Source of the DNA: CAWKKW01 sp963850345
GTDB lineage: Bacteria; Acidobacteriota; Terriglobia; Terriglobales; Acidobacteriaceae
Direction of reading: 5' to 3'
NCBI GenBank assembly: GCA_963850345.1
Contig: CAWKKW010000002.1
Location: 124,001-188,000 of the forward strand
DNA length: 64,000 nucleotides
A model generated the notes under the pieces. It made no database searches and was not told the DNA's origin. It saw only the letters and a list, made by a program, of their open reading frames with translations. Positions 56,028-64,000 of this stretch are shown piece by piece. The number at the start of each line of letters is the position of its first letter. Within the stretch, counting starts at the first letter, position 1. The position numbers and the translations under genes are program-made.

Positions 56028-57364
56028 ACCTCGTCCTGCTGGGAGTGAACCACAAAACGGCGCCCATTGAAGTCCGCGAGCGGCTGGCCATTGCGCCATC
56101 CCGCCTCGCTGAGGCGACCCGTTCCCTGGTTCAAACTCCCGGGGTGCATGAGGGCATGATCCTCTCCACCTGCAATCGCGTGGAACTGCTGCTGTGCCAG
56201 GAGCCCAGCGCTCCCGCTCCCTCGCTCTTCCTTCACGACTACTTCGCGCTCGAACCCGCGCTTCTTCGCCCGCACCTCTACGAATATCGCGAGAGGGAGG
56301 CCATTCGCCACCTCTTCCGCGTCGCTTCCAGCCTCGATTCCATGGTCGTCGGCGAACCCCAGATCCTCGGGCAGGTGAAGGAGTCCTACTCCGTTGCCCG
56401 GTCCGTTGGCGCAGTCCAGACCACGCTCGACAAGCTGCTTCAAAGTGCCTTTACGGTCGCAAAAAAGGTCCGTACGGAGACTCAGATAGGCAGTTCGTCT
56501 GTGTCGATCGCGTCGGTCGCCGTTGACCTCGCGAAAAAGATCTTCGGCTCGCTCGAAGGCAAGAAAGTCTTTCTGGTCGGCGCGGGAAAGATGAGCGAAC
56601 TCGCAGCCCGGCAGCTGATTCAGCAGGGCGCAAGCTCCATCCTGGTCACGAACCGCACGCATGACCGTGCCGTCAAACTAGCCCAGGAATACAAGGGCCA
56701 GGTCATTCGTTTCGAAGATCTTTACGCCACTGCCGACCAGGCGGACATCATCATCACCTCGACCGGCGCGCCACACGCTATCTTCCGCCGGGAACACGGG
56801 CAGCAGTTCATGCAGCGACGCAAGAATCGGCCCATGTTCTTCATTGACATTGCCGTGCCTCGCGACGTGGATGCGGGGATGAACCGTGTGGAAGGCATTT
56901 TCCTCTACGACATCGACGATCTGCAGTCGGTGGCCGCTTCGCATATGGCCGATCGCGCCCGCGAGGCAGAGGAGGCCGAAAGCATCGTCACCCGCGAAGT
57001 AGACCGTTACCAGCAGAAGCTGCAGACTCTGAACGTGGTGCCGACGATTGTACAGTTGCAGCGATCGGTGGAAGAGCTTCGCCAGGCTGAACTCCGCAGG
57101 ATGCAGGCGCGGCTGCAAACGCTCACCCCTGAGCAGCAGGCGGCGGTAGACGCTCTTACCAAGGGCATTATGAACAAGTTTTTGCATACGCCGCTGCAGG
57201 CCATCAAGACGGCAGCCCGAAGCGGTGACTCCACGACAGTTGACGCCATTCGCACAGTTTTCGATCTCGCACCCGATGCCGCTCCAGCCGAGGCAAGTTC
57301 TTCGGTGGAACCGGTATCTGGGCTCAACGTCGCAGGCGAGCCACCCACGGAGGAGAAGGCTTGA
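56024..57364 (+). CDS. hemA: glutamyl-tRNA reductase
   Basis: HemA reduces glutamyl-tRNA to glutamate 1-semialdehyde, the committed step of tetrapyrrole synthesis in the C5 pathway. The ATG at 56024 overlaps the hemX stop and gives 446 residues. Catalytic Cys50 is in ILSTCNRVEL. The substrate domain begins LGVNHKTAPIEVRERLA; then SSLDSMVVGEPQILGQVK, the NADPH domain VFLVGAGKMSELAARQL, and FIDIAVPRDVD. A C-terminal dimerisation helix is followed by about 35 Ala/Glu-rich residues beyond the usual end. A longer frame reaches 55874 but is not needed. Confidence 0.97.
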   Translation: MNLVLLGVNHKTAPIEVRERLAIAPSRLAEATRSLVQTPGVHEGMILSTCNRVELLLCQEPSAPAPSLFLHDYFALEPALLRPHLYEYREREAIRHLFRVASSLDSMVVGEPQILGQVKESYSVARSVGAVQTTLDKLLQSAFTVAKKVRTETQIGSSSVSIASVAVDLAKKIFGSLEGKKVFLVGAGKMSELAARQLIQQGASSILVTNRTHDRAVKLAQEYKGQVIRFEDLYATADQADIIITSTGAPHAIFRREHGQQFMQRRKNRPMFFIDIAVPRDVDAGMNRVEGIFLYDIDDLQSVAASHMADRAREAEEAESIVTREVDRYQQKLQTLNVVPTIVQLQRSVEELRQAELRRMQARLQTLTPEQQAAVDALTKGIMNKFLHTPLQAIKTAARSGDSTTVDAIRTVFDLAPDAAPAEASSSVEPVSGLNVAGEPPTEEKA

Positions 57365-58269
57365 TTCGCATCGGCTCCCGAGGGTCGCAGCTCGCCCTCT
57401 GGCAGGCAAACCACATCGCGGCTGCCCTTCGCGGTGCGGGCCACGAAGTGTCCATCGAGATTATCCGCACCACCGGCGACCGCATGCAGGACGTCTCCTT
57501 TGCGCAGGTTGGTTCTAAAGGCATGTTCACCAAGGAGATCGAAGAGGCTCTGGTGGAAGATCGCATCGACCTCGCGGTTCACAGCCTCAAAGACTTGCCC
57601 ACGGAATTAGCCGCGCCGTTTTCCATCGGTGCGATTCCTCCGCGTGTAGATCCTCGGGACGCGTTCGTCTCGGTGGAGTACGAGACCTTCCAGGCACTGC
57701 CGCCCGGCTCCCAGGTGGGCACCAGCAGTCTGCGGCGCCAGGCTCAGTTGCGCGCCGTGAGGCCGGACCTCGAGTACGTCGAATTTCGCGGCAACGTGGA
57801 CACCCGGCTGCGCAAACTTGCCCAAGGGCAGGTGCAGGCGATCGTGCTTGCGGCTGCTGGGTTGGAGCGCCTGGGCAAGACAGAGTGGCTGCGGGAACGC
57901 TTCCCAGCCGAACTGGTCTGCCCTGCCGCAGGACAAGGTGCACTTGCCATTGAATGCAGAGCCTACGATCTTGTGACTCACAAAGCCGTGGCCTTCCTCG
58001 ACGATCCGGACACCCGGTTCGCTGTGACTGCGGAGCGCATTGCCCTGGGCGCATTAGGCGGAGGCTGCCAGGTTCCGATAGGGGTGCACTGCAAGCGCGA
58101 CGGTGAGGAATTTCACATCGCCGGTGCAGTTGCCGCCACCGACGGCAGCCTCGTCGTTCGCGCGGAAATGCGAGGCTCCGATGAGGCAGAACTGGGCAGG
58201 CAGATTGCCGACAAGCTGCTGTCGCTCGGTGCGGCTCAGATTCTCTCCGGCGTGGAGATCGCCAGATGA
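57361..58269 (+). CDS. hemC: hydroxymethylbilane synthase (porphobilinogen deaminase)
   Basis: HemC links four porphobilinogens into hydroxymethylbilane. The TTG start overlaps the hemA TGA (TTGA) and begins IRIGSRGSQLALWQANHI, the family N-terminus. Other motifs are FTKEIEEALVEDRIDLAVHSLKDLPT, SSLRRQAQL, RGNVDTRLRKL and the dipyrromethane cofactor cysteine in LGGGCQVPIGVH (C236). Full length at 302 residues. Its stop overlaps the hemD ATG. Confidence 0.97.
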   Translation: MIRIGSRGSQLALWQANHIAAALRGAGHEVSIEIIRTTGDRMQDVSFAQVGSKGMFTKEIEEALVEDRIDLAVHSLKDLPTELAAPFSIGAIPPRVDPRDAFVSVEYETFQALPPGSQVGTSSLRRQAQLRAVRPDLEYVEFRGNVDTRLRKLAQGQVQAIVLAAAGLERLGKTEWLRERFPAELVCPAAGQGALAIECRAYDLVTHKAVAFLDDPDTRFAVTAERIALGALGGGCQVPIGVHCKRDGEEFHIAGAVAATDGSLVVRAEMRGSDEAELGRQIADKLLSLGAAQILSGVEIAR

Positions 58270-59099
58270 GTGCCGACCGCCCCCTGGCTGGACGGCGCAT
58301 CGTCGTCACCCGCACGCGCGAACAGGCCGGTACGTTAACCCTGGCCCTCGCCCGCCTCGGCGCTTCTGTGATCGAGCTGCCGACGATTGAAATCGTTCCG
58401 CCTGAATCCTACGAAGCGCTCGATGCGGCCTTGCAAGCGCTTTCGAAATACGACTGGCTCATCGTTACCAGCGCCAACACGGTGCGGGCTCTGCGCGAAC
58501 GCATCGCTTTCCTCGGGGTCCAGTCGAGCGACTTTAAGCAGCTTCGAGTTGTCGCCATTGGTACCGCCACTGCGGACGCGCTGGAAGATGCAGGCCTCGA
58601 TGTCGACCTGATCCCCGAACGGGCCATCGGCGAATCCGTAGTCGATTCCTTACGAGATCAGGTCGGAGGGCAGCGCGCTCTGTTGATTCGAGCGAGTGTG
58701 GCCCGTGACGTCATCCCGGCCGAGTTGGCCATTCATGGAGCCAAGGTCGAGATCGTCGAAGCCTATCGCACAGCGATCCCCACCGACTCGATTGAGAAGA
58801 TTCAGAAGCTGTTCGGCCCGGAAGGGAAGCAGCCTCACGCCATCACCTTCACCAGCTCCTCTACCGTCCAGCATTTCTTCCGCTTGCTCCGCGACGCGGG
58901 AGTGGCCACCGTTCCCGACGGCGTGTCGGCGTTATCGATCGGGCCCGTCACCAGCGCCACGCTCCGGGAGTTCCACTGGGAGCCGTCGGCAGAAGCGACC
59001 CACTCCGATGTAGCCGGCCTGGTCGAGGCCGCCGTTCGCGTCTTGGCCATCCACATTGTCCCGCCATCGGGAACGGCCTCGTCAAATCCCCCCGCCTGA
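58266..59099 (+). CDS. hemD: uroporphyrinogen-III synthase
   Basis: HemD cyclises hydroxymethylbilane to uroporphyrinogen III. The sequence is poorly conserved in general, but the pattern GRRIVVTRTREQAGTLTLALARLGA, the VTSANTVRALRERI segment, ALLIRASVARDVIPAELAIHGAKV and FTSSSTVQHFFRLL match the family. Position directly after hemC (ATGA overlap) supports the call. The Pro-rich C-terminal tail is unremarkable. hemB, hemL and hemE are not in the window. Confidence 0.93.
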   Translation: MSADRPLAGRRIVVTRTREQAGTLTLALARLGASVIELPTIEIVPPESYEALDAALQALSKYDWLIVTSANTVRALRERIAFLGVQSSDFKQLRVVAIGTATADALEDAGLDVDLIPERAIGESVVDSLRDQVGGQRALLIRASVARDVIPAELAIHGAKVEIVEAYRTAIPTDSIEKIQKLFGPEGKQPHAITFTSSSTVQHFFRLLRDAGVATVPDGVSALSIGPVTSATLREFHWEPSAEATHSDVAGLVEAAVRVLAIHIVPPSGTASSNPPA

Positions 59100-59152
59100 G
59101 AAGCCCCGCTCTCTTCACCCGGACCTGACACTCCTCCTACCGCTTCAGCGAG

Positions 59153-59923
59153 TCAGTGCGTGCTCCAGGTCTTATCCGACGAATTGCAAAGCTTCTCCAG
59201 CGTGCAGTCCAGGCATCTCGGCTTGCGCGCAATGCATACCTGCCGGCCGTGCTGGATCATCTCGTGCGAGAACGCGATCCAGCGATCCCGCGGGATGATC
59301 TTCATCAGGTCCTGTTCCACCTGCTTCGGCTCGGTCGCCTGTGTGAGCTCCAGTCGCCGCGAGAGCCGCAACACATGCGTATCGACCACCACGCCCTCAG
59401 CCAGTCCATAGGCCACGCCGAGGACCACGTTCCCGGTCTTGCGAGCGACGCCCGGAATCGTCAGCAGTTCCTCCATGGTGCGTGGAACCTCGCCGTGAAA
59501 CTCAGAGAGCAGGCGCTTTGCCGCTCCCGAGAGCGACTTTGCCTTGTTGTGAAAGAAACCGGTCGGGCGTATCTCCTCCTCGATGTTGGGCAGCGGTGCC
59601 GCAGCAAAGTCCGTGGGGGTAGGGAACCTGCGAAACAACGACGGCGTGACCATGTTGACTCTCGCATCGGTGCACTGCGCTGAGAGCACGGTGGCTACCA
59701 GCAACTCCCAGGCACTGCGATGCAGCAGCGCGCACTCTGCTTTGGGATAGGCAGCAGCCAGCCCGTCGAGGATGGCCTGTACCCGTTCCGGCGCGAGGGC
59801 ATCCTTGGCCTTCTTTGGCTTGATCACCTTCTTCTTAATCGGCGCGGCTTTTTGGGTCGCGAGCTTTGCCTTCGCTGTCGTGGATGATTTCTTCGAGCCT
59901 CGCTTCACTGCCGCAATTGCCAT
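59153..59923 (-). CDS. nth: endonuclease III (DNA glycosylase/AP lyase)
   Basis: Nth removes oxidised pyrimidines. The helix-hairpin-helix is LLTIPGVARKTGNVVLG with catalytic K162, and catalytic D181 is in VVVDTHVLRLSRRL. An iron-sulfur cluster loop C230-x6-C237-x2-C240-x5-C246 is intact. The N-terminal 40 residues are Lys/Ala-rich and not part of the enzyme core; they may aid DNA binding. The long basic extension is unusual but fits the reading frame. Convergent with hemD, 53 bases apart. Confidence 0.96.
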   Translation of the reverse strand: MAIAAVKRGSKKSSTTAKAKLATQKAAPIKKKVIKPKKAKDALAPERVQAILDGLAAAYPKAECALLHRSAWELLVATVLSAQCTDARVNMVTPSLFRRFPTPTDFAAAPLPNIEEEIRPTGFFHNKAKSLSGAAKRLLSEFHGEVPRTMEELLTIPGVARKTGNVVLGVAYGLAEGVVVDTHVLRLSRRLELTQATEPKQVEQDLMKIIPRDRWIAFSHEMIQHGRQVCIARKPRCLDCTLEKLCNSSDKTWSTH

Positions 59924-60023
59924 GCACCGGTCCTCACGCTCGCCTCATCCTAGCAAAGGCGCGCAGATCCATCAGGACACCACGGGCGCCTCCGGCTCTC
60001 GCGGGCAGGCCGAACCGGAACGG

Positions 60024-60041
60024 TATACTTCAAAAGGAATG
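60024..60041 (+). promoter_or_regulatory. -10 box close to the dedA start codon
   Basis: TATACT (60024-60029) is followed by TCAAAAGGA and the ATG at 60039. The expected start point near 60036 leaves about three leader bases, and AAGGA touches the ATG, too close to act as a Shine-Dalgarno. No clear -35 box is seen. Confidence 0.45.
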
Positions 60042-60677
60042 ACTGAAAAAATTCTTGCGGTACTGGCCCACTTCATCATCGCCACAATTTCGGCTGCGGG
60101 CTATGCGGGTGTGGCGTTGCTGATGGCAATTGAATCAGCCTGCATTCCGCTACCCTCAGAAATCATCATGCCGTTTGCCGGCTACCTGGTCTACACCGGC
60201 CGATTCAACATCTACTGGGTCGCCACCGCTGGAGCGCTCGGTTGCAATCTCGGCTCGGCCGTCGCGTACTGGATTGGCGCCTATGGTGGACGGCCTCTGG
60301 TCGAACGCTTCGGCAGATACGTTCTACTCAGCACCAATGATCTCGATCGCACCACCCGTTTTTTCCATAAATACGGCTCGGTCACCGTCTTTGTAGCGCG
60401 TTTGCTTCCGGTCGTTCGCACCTTTATCGCGCTGCCGGCCGGGATCGCCAAGATGCCGCAACTCCGGTTTCATATCTACACGTTTTTAGGTTCCTGGCCG
60501 TGGTGTTTCGTGCTGGCCTATGCCGGCATGAAGCTGGGCCAAGGATGGGAAACCGATCCTCGCTTCAAGGCCATTTTTCACCGCTTCCATCTGGGCGTGG
60601 AAGTCCTGCTCGTGCTCGGCATTGCCTGGTTCCTCTGGTCTCATTTGAAGGCCAGAAAGCGGCCTGCCGAAGCATAG
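60039..60677 (+). CDS. DedA-family membrane protein
   Basis: The 212-residue protein has the DedA/VTT architecture: a re-entrant-like ALLMAIESACIPLPSEIIMPFAGYL with conserved glutamates, ALGCNLGSAVAYWIGAYGG, FARLLPVVRTFIALPAGIAKM-type motif (VFVARLLPVVRTFIALPAG), and a C-terminal WPWCFVLAYAGMKLGQGWE. DedA proteins act in membrane lipid scrambling or undecaprenyl-phosphate recycling. The glutamate and arginine residues thought essential are present. The start at 60039 is chosen over an upstream frame to 59772. Confidence 0.93.
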   Translation: MTEKILAVLAHFIIATISAAGYAGVALLMAIESACIPLPSEIIMPFAGYLVYTGRFNIYWVATAGALGCNLGSAVAYWIGAYGGRPLVERFGRYVLLSTNDLDRTTRFFHKYGSVTVFVARLLPVVRTFIALPAGIAKMPQLRFHIYTFLGSWPWCFVLAYAGMKLGQGWETDPRFKAIFHRFHLGVEVLLVLGIAWFLWSHLKARKRPAEA

Positions 60678-60800
60678 CGACCATTGAAGGCGCGAATGCC
60701 TCCCTTGACCGTCAACCATTTGCCAAAGCTCTTCGCGAAGATTAAGACTGGAGAGTTTTGTTAACCAATATCTTTTAGAGTGAGAGGGTTCAGCAAGAAA

Positions 60801-62147
60801 ATGTCTACTTCCAAGGACAGCGGCCAAGGTTCCGCTGCCGAAGCAAAAACGCAGCCAGCACAAGGAAAACTCGGAGTGATGGTCGTCGGCCTGGGTGCCG
60901 TCGCCACGACACTCATCGCCGGTGTCGAAGCCGTTCGCAAGGGCCTCGCCAAGCCCATCGGATCGATCACGCAGATGGGCACGATCCGCCTCGGCAAGCG
61001 TACCGATACCCGCACGCCCCTCATCAAGGATTTCGTCTCCCTCGCCAGTCTCGAGGACATCGTCTTCACCGGTTGGGATATTTACACCGACAACGTCTTC
61101 CAGGCGGCAAGCACGGCCAAGGTGCTCGATAAGGATCTGCTCGCCGACATCAAGCCCTACCTTGAAAGCATCAAGCCTCTGCCTGCGGTCTTTGACCAGT
61201 ACTACGTCAAGCGCCTGCATGGAAACAACGTCAAGCAGGGCAAGAACAAGCTGGAACTGGCCGAGCAGGTGCGCGCAGACATCCAGGCCTTCCGCAAAAC
61301 CGTCGATCGCGTGGTCGTGATCTGGTGCGGCTCCACCGAGATATTCCTCGAGCCCAGCGCTGTACACGCTTCCGTCGAAGCCTTCGAAAAGGGCCTGGCT
61401 GAAAGCGACGTCAACATCGCGCCCTCGCAGATCTATGCGTACGCAGCGCTCAAGGAAGGCGTGCCCTTTGCGAATGGTGCACCGAATCTCACTGTCGATC
61501 TGCCTGTAATGCAGGAGCTTTCAAAAACGAACGCCGCGCCGATCTGCGGCAAGGACTTCAAGACCGGTCAGACCCTGATTAAGACGGTTCTTGCTCCGGC
61601 TTTCAAGGCGCGCATGCTTGGCGTCAGCGGCTGGTACTCCACGAACATTCTCGGCAACCGCGATGGTGAAGTGCTCGACGATCCCGAGTCCTTTAAAACC
61701 AAGGAAGAATCGAAGCTGGGAGTGCTGGACTTCATCCTTCAGCCCGAACTCTACCCCGATCTCTACAAGGACATATACCACAAGGTAAGGATTAATTATT
61801 ATCCGCCGCGCGGTGATAACAAAGAGGGTTGGGACAACATCGACATCTTCGGATGGCTCGGCTACCCGATGCAGATCAAGGTGGACTTCCTCTGCCGTGA
61901 CTCGATCCTTGCGGCGCCCATTGCCCTTGATCTCGTTCTGTTCCTCGACCTGGCCAAGCGCACGCCGGAGTTGCAGAGCCTCGGCATTCAGGAGTGGCTC
62001 AGCTTCTTCTTCAAGTCGCCGATGACCGCAGAGGGTCTGTATCCGGAGCACGATCTCTTCATCCAGTCGATGAAGCTGAAGAACACCCTGCGCCACATCC
62101 AGGGTGAACAGCTCATCACTCACCTCGGCCTGGAATACTACGACTGA
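60801..62147 (+). CDS. inositol-3-phosphate synthase (INO1/MIPS family)
   Basis: MIPS converts glucose 6-phosphate to 1L-myo-inositol 3-phosphate with NAD. The NAD site is LGVMVVGLGAVATTLIAGVEA. Other family segments are FTGWDIYTDNVFQAA, VVIWCGSTEIF, GAPNLTVDLPVM, CGKDFKTGQTLIKT and SWYSTNILGNRDGE (read GVSGWYSTNILGNRDGEVL). The 448-residue length fits. The ATG at 60801 is preferred; a GTG at 60780 would add seven residues, and GAGAGGG lies there as a possible ribosome site. Inositol lipids or osmolytes are plausible products. Confidence 0.92.
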   Translation: MSTSKDSGQGSAAEAKTQPAQGKLGVMVVGLGAVATTLIAGVEAVRKGLAKPIGSITQMGTIRLGKRTDTRTPLIKDFVSLASLEDIVFTGWDIYTDNVFQAASTAKVLDKDLLADIKPYLESIKPLPAVFDQYYVKRLHGNNVKQGKNKLELAEQVRADIQAFRKTVDRVVVIWCGSTEIFLEPSAVHASVEAFEKGLAESDVNIAPSQIYAYAALKEGVPFANGAPNLTVDLPVMQELSKTNAAPICGKDFKTGQTLIKTVLAPAFKARMLGVSGWYSTNILGNRDGEVLDDPESFKTKEESKLGVLDFILQPELYPDLYKDIYHKVRINYYPPRGDNKEGWDNIDIFGWLGYPMQIKVDFLCRDSILAAPIALDLVLFLDLAKRTPELQSLGIQEWLSFFFKSPMTAEGLYPEHDLFIQSMKLKNTLRHIQGEQLITHLGLEYYD

Positions 62148-62164
62148 GTTCGGACTGGCCAGAG

Positions 62165-62192
62165 TTCCGGCTCTCATCGACGAGAGCCGGAA
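62165..62192. terminator. hairpin between convergent inositol-phosphate synthase and GH3 genes
   Basis: TTCCGGCTCTC and GAGAGCCGGAA form a perfect 11-base stem with loop ATCGAC. No strong T tract follows on either side, so termination could be in either direction or factor-assisted. Confidence 0.55.
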
Positions 62193-62207
62193 TTCCGGCA
62201 CTGCCAC

Positions 62208-64000
62208 TCAGCGCGGCAGGGTCTTCGTTCCAGTGACGGTATAGGAACCCGTCGCGCCACCGGTCGACTCATCCGGCTGTGTGCTGCCGATCGCTACCGA
62301 ATAGGTCCCCGGTACGACGATGCGCTCGCCTTTCTCGTTCACCTGGCCTTGTACTCGCGGATCGATTCGAATATCCACGTGCTTGGTTTGACCGCCGTCT
62401 AAATGGACACGGCTAAACCCCGCCAGCGTGCGAATCGGTGTCCCTGCAGCCTTCGGTTGCGTGAGATACACCTCCACCACTTCGTCGCCCGCGCGCTCTC
62501 CCTTGTTCTTGACCTCGACACCGGCGGTGACCGGCTCGCCCGCCTCCACTGTGGGCGTTGAGAGCTTTAGGTCGCTATAGCTGAACGTCGTATAGCTCAG
62601 GCCAAATCCGAAGCCGTACAGCGGCTTGCCATGAAAGTAGCGGTAAGTTCGGTTGCTCATCGAGTAGTCTTCAAACGGCGGCAACTGGTCGAGCGAAGAA
62701 TAGAACGTCAGCGGAAGTCGCCCGGAGGGATTGTTGTCGCCGCTAAGAGTTTCGGCGATCGCAGTGCCACCCTCTTCGCCGGGATACCACGCCTCCAGAA
62801 TCGCGCTAGCGTGTTCCTGCGCCCAATTGACCGCCAGAGCGCTGCCGTTGTTCAACACGACGACGAGTGGCTTGCCGGTTCCGCTCAAAGCCTCGAGCAA
62901 CTCCTGCTGAGTCTTGGGCAGTGTGATCGCCGTCCGGTCACCGCCACTGAATCCCTCCAGCTTTACCGGCATCTCTTCGCCTTCAAGACCCGGCGACAGG
63001 CCCACGAAGGCTACAACCACCTCAGCCTGCTTAGCTGCTTCGACTGCTTCGTTGCGCAGAACATCAGCCGGCGCGAGCCAGACCAGGTCAATGCCAGCAC
63101 TCGATGTCTCATGCACGTACTCAAATCGAATCGCATGCGGCTTCGCATCGTCGAAGTGAATGGCCGCGAGACTGTTCGCACCCTTGCTGTCATCCACCAG
63201 CAATTTGTCGTCAACAAAAAGCCGGAAGCGCTCGTGAGTGTCGCAGGCATAGCAGACGTTCATGCGCGCGCCTAGCTGATAATCGCCCGCGGCGGGAGGT
63301 GTCAGCGTGCCTGTCCAGCGGACGGAGTAGCCATCGCGCTTGAGTCCATCGACCGGAATGACTTTGTCCCAGTTGAAGTTCACCGTGCGATCGGTGCGAA
63401 CCACCACCGGCTTGCCCCGCATACCGGGATTGTCGAAGTACTCGCCGGTCAATCCATTACCGTGGCCTTCGCCGTCGCCCTGGGCCGGTTTCAGCGCGGT
63501 GTGCTCGATGGGCATGGGCAGCCCCTCAGCCAGACTCGATCCCTGTGCATAGCTCACCTTTGCCTGGCCATGGAATTGCCGCTCGATGCCCGCGATCGGA
63601 AAGACTGGCTGTGGCGGCGGTCCGTTGTAGTTGCCCTGCAACGATTGCACCAGTTCGGCTGTGGGCCCAACCACCGCAATCTTTTCAGTCTCTTTCTTCA
63701 GCGGCAGAAAACCATCTTTATTTTTCAGCAGCACGATTGCCTCACGCGAAGCCTGCAGCGAGAGTTGACGATGCGCGTCCGAATTCACCTGAGTAAACGG
63801 AATCCGCCCATACGCGTAGGAGTCCGGTGGATCGAACATGCCCAGCTTCATCCTGGCGGTGAAGAGACGTTTTACCGCAGTATCAATCTCGGCTTCGGTG
63901 ATGAGCTTCTGCTTCACTGCATCGACCAGCGCTGGATACGCCTGGCCTTCTGCATAGCCGCACTCTAGATCGGTGCCCACCTTGACCGCATCGGCGGCAG
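62208..64000 (-). CDS. GH3 beta-glucosidase-like protein with PA14 insert, partial (N-terminus off the right edge)
   Basis: The frame continues through the right edge, so only the C-terminal ~597 residues are visible. The visible part contains the end of the GH3 barrel (KVGTDLECGYAEGQAY), REAIVLLKNKDGFLPL, a PA14-like insert at about 170-310 of the visible part (GLTGEYFDNPGMRGKPVVVR, YSVRWTGTLTPPAAGDYQL), then the alpha/beta sandwich (VVVLNNGSALAVNWA, WYPGEEGGTAIAETLSG) and a closing fibronectin-III-like domain (LYGFGFGLSYTTFSYS). The nucleophile motif should lie off-window. PA14-carrying GH3 enzymes act on beta-glucosides or xylosides. Probably secreted, but the signal region is not visible. 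Confidence 0.92.
   Translation of the reverse strand, partial: AADAVKVGTDLECGYAEGQAYPALVDAVKQKLITEAEIDTAVKRLFTARMKLGMFDPPDSYAYGRIPFTQVNSDAHRQLSLQASREAIVLLKNKDGFLPLKKETEKIAVVGPTAELVQSLQGNYNGPPPQPVFPIAGIERQFHGQAKVSYAQGSSLAEGLPMPIEHTALKPAQGDGEGHGNGLTGEYFDNPGMRGKPVVVRTDRTVNFNWDKVIPVDGLKRDGYSVRWTGTLTPPAAGDYQLGARMNVCYACDTHERFRLFVDDKLLVDDSKGANSLAAIHFDDAKPHAIRFEYVHETSSAGIDLVWLAPADVLRNEAVEAAKQAEVVVAFVGLSPGLEGEEMPVKLEGFSGGDRTAITLPKTQQELLEALSGTGKPLVVVLNNGSALAVNWAQEHASAILEAWYPGEEGGTAIAETLSGDNNPSGRLPLTFYSSLDQLPPFEDYSMSNRTYRYFHGKPLYGFGFGLSYTTFSYSDLKLSTPTVEAGEPVTAGVEVKNKGERAGDEVVEVYLTQPKAAGTPIRTLAGFSRVHLDGGQTKHVDIRIDPRVQGQVNEKGERIVVPGTYSVAIGSTQPDESTGGATGSYTVTGTKTLPR

Overview
The window looks like a chromosomal segment from an Acidobacteriota bacterium (class Terriglobia or a close relative). 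This is inferred from gene content: two Oar-like TonB-dependent receptors with an N-terminal carboxypeptidase-regulatory-like domain, CRTAC1/UnbV and HzsA-like secreted proteins, a high-GC coding style, and a mix of AGGAGG-led genes with genes that appear to have almost no 5' leader. I see no rRNA, insertion sequence, prophage, CRISPR array or replication origin. There is one tRNA.

Layout. 1-3.7 kb: a partial TonB-dependent receptor and two small genes. 3.9-13.4 kb: a long minus-strand operon that starts with a DAHP synthase and continues, with gaps of 9 bases or less or 4-base overlaps, into an HzsA-like c-type cytochrome, a CRTAC1 protein, a YVTN propeller/di-heme cytochrome, a Reg_prop propeller, a RidA-fold enzyme without the catalytic arginine, and a periplasmic-binding lipoprotein. 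Two of these genes carry apparent frameshifts. 13.7-18.7 kb: an HD-domain protein, peptide deformylase, and a tetR-hlyD-ABC-permease efflux operon. 18.8-22.8 kb: ligD and a cystathionine gamma-synthase-like gene. 23.1-27.6 kb: a second receptor and a purine nucleoside permease-like protein. 27.7-34.7 kb: DUF2236 protein, threonine synthase-like gene, small hypotheticals, a RibB protein with a degenerate GTP-cyclohydrolase-II-like half, an aminotransferase and an MBL-fold hydrolase. 34.8-36.6 kb: small genes, secG, tRNA-Leu(GAG) and a HAD hydrolase. 36.8-39.9 kb: an AraC regulator divergent from SDR, F420-type reductase-like and SnoaL-like genes. 40.1-42.8 kb: an AT-richer secreted hydrolase and an arsR/AHSA1 pair. 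43.0-46.9 kb: a PerR/Fur regulator, katG and ku. 46.9-54.9 kb: a minus-strand run of a small membrane protein, mutS, nagZ, anmK, an oligopeptide-binding lipoprotein and a Ser/Thr kinase. 55.2-59.1 kb: hemX-hemA-hemC-hemD. 59.2-64 kb: nth, dedA, inositol-3-phosphate synthase and a partial GH3 glycosidase.

Functional links. LigD and Ku, 24.5 kb apart, form a bacterial end-joining pair. PerR and KatG form a peroxide response unit. NagZ and AnmK recycle peptidoglycan. HemX and HemACD make tetrapyrrole precursor, and c-type haem is needed by the cytochromes of the DAHP-synthase operon. The promoters of those two operons share a GTGA-N6-TCAC site, which suggests common control by a CRP/FNR-family regulator. 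The DAHP-synthase/cytochrome operon is the best candidate here for an undescribed system. Recurrent -10 boxes placed 3-10 bases before start codons suggest that leaderless or near-leaderless mRNAs are common in this organism.
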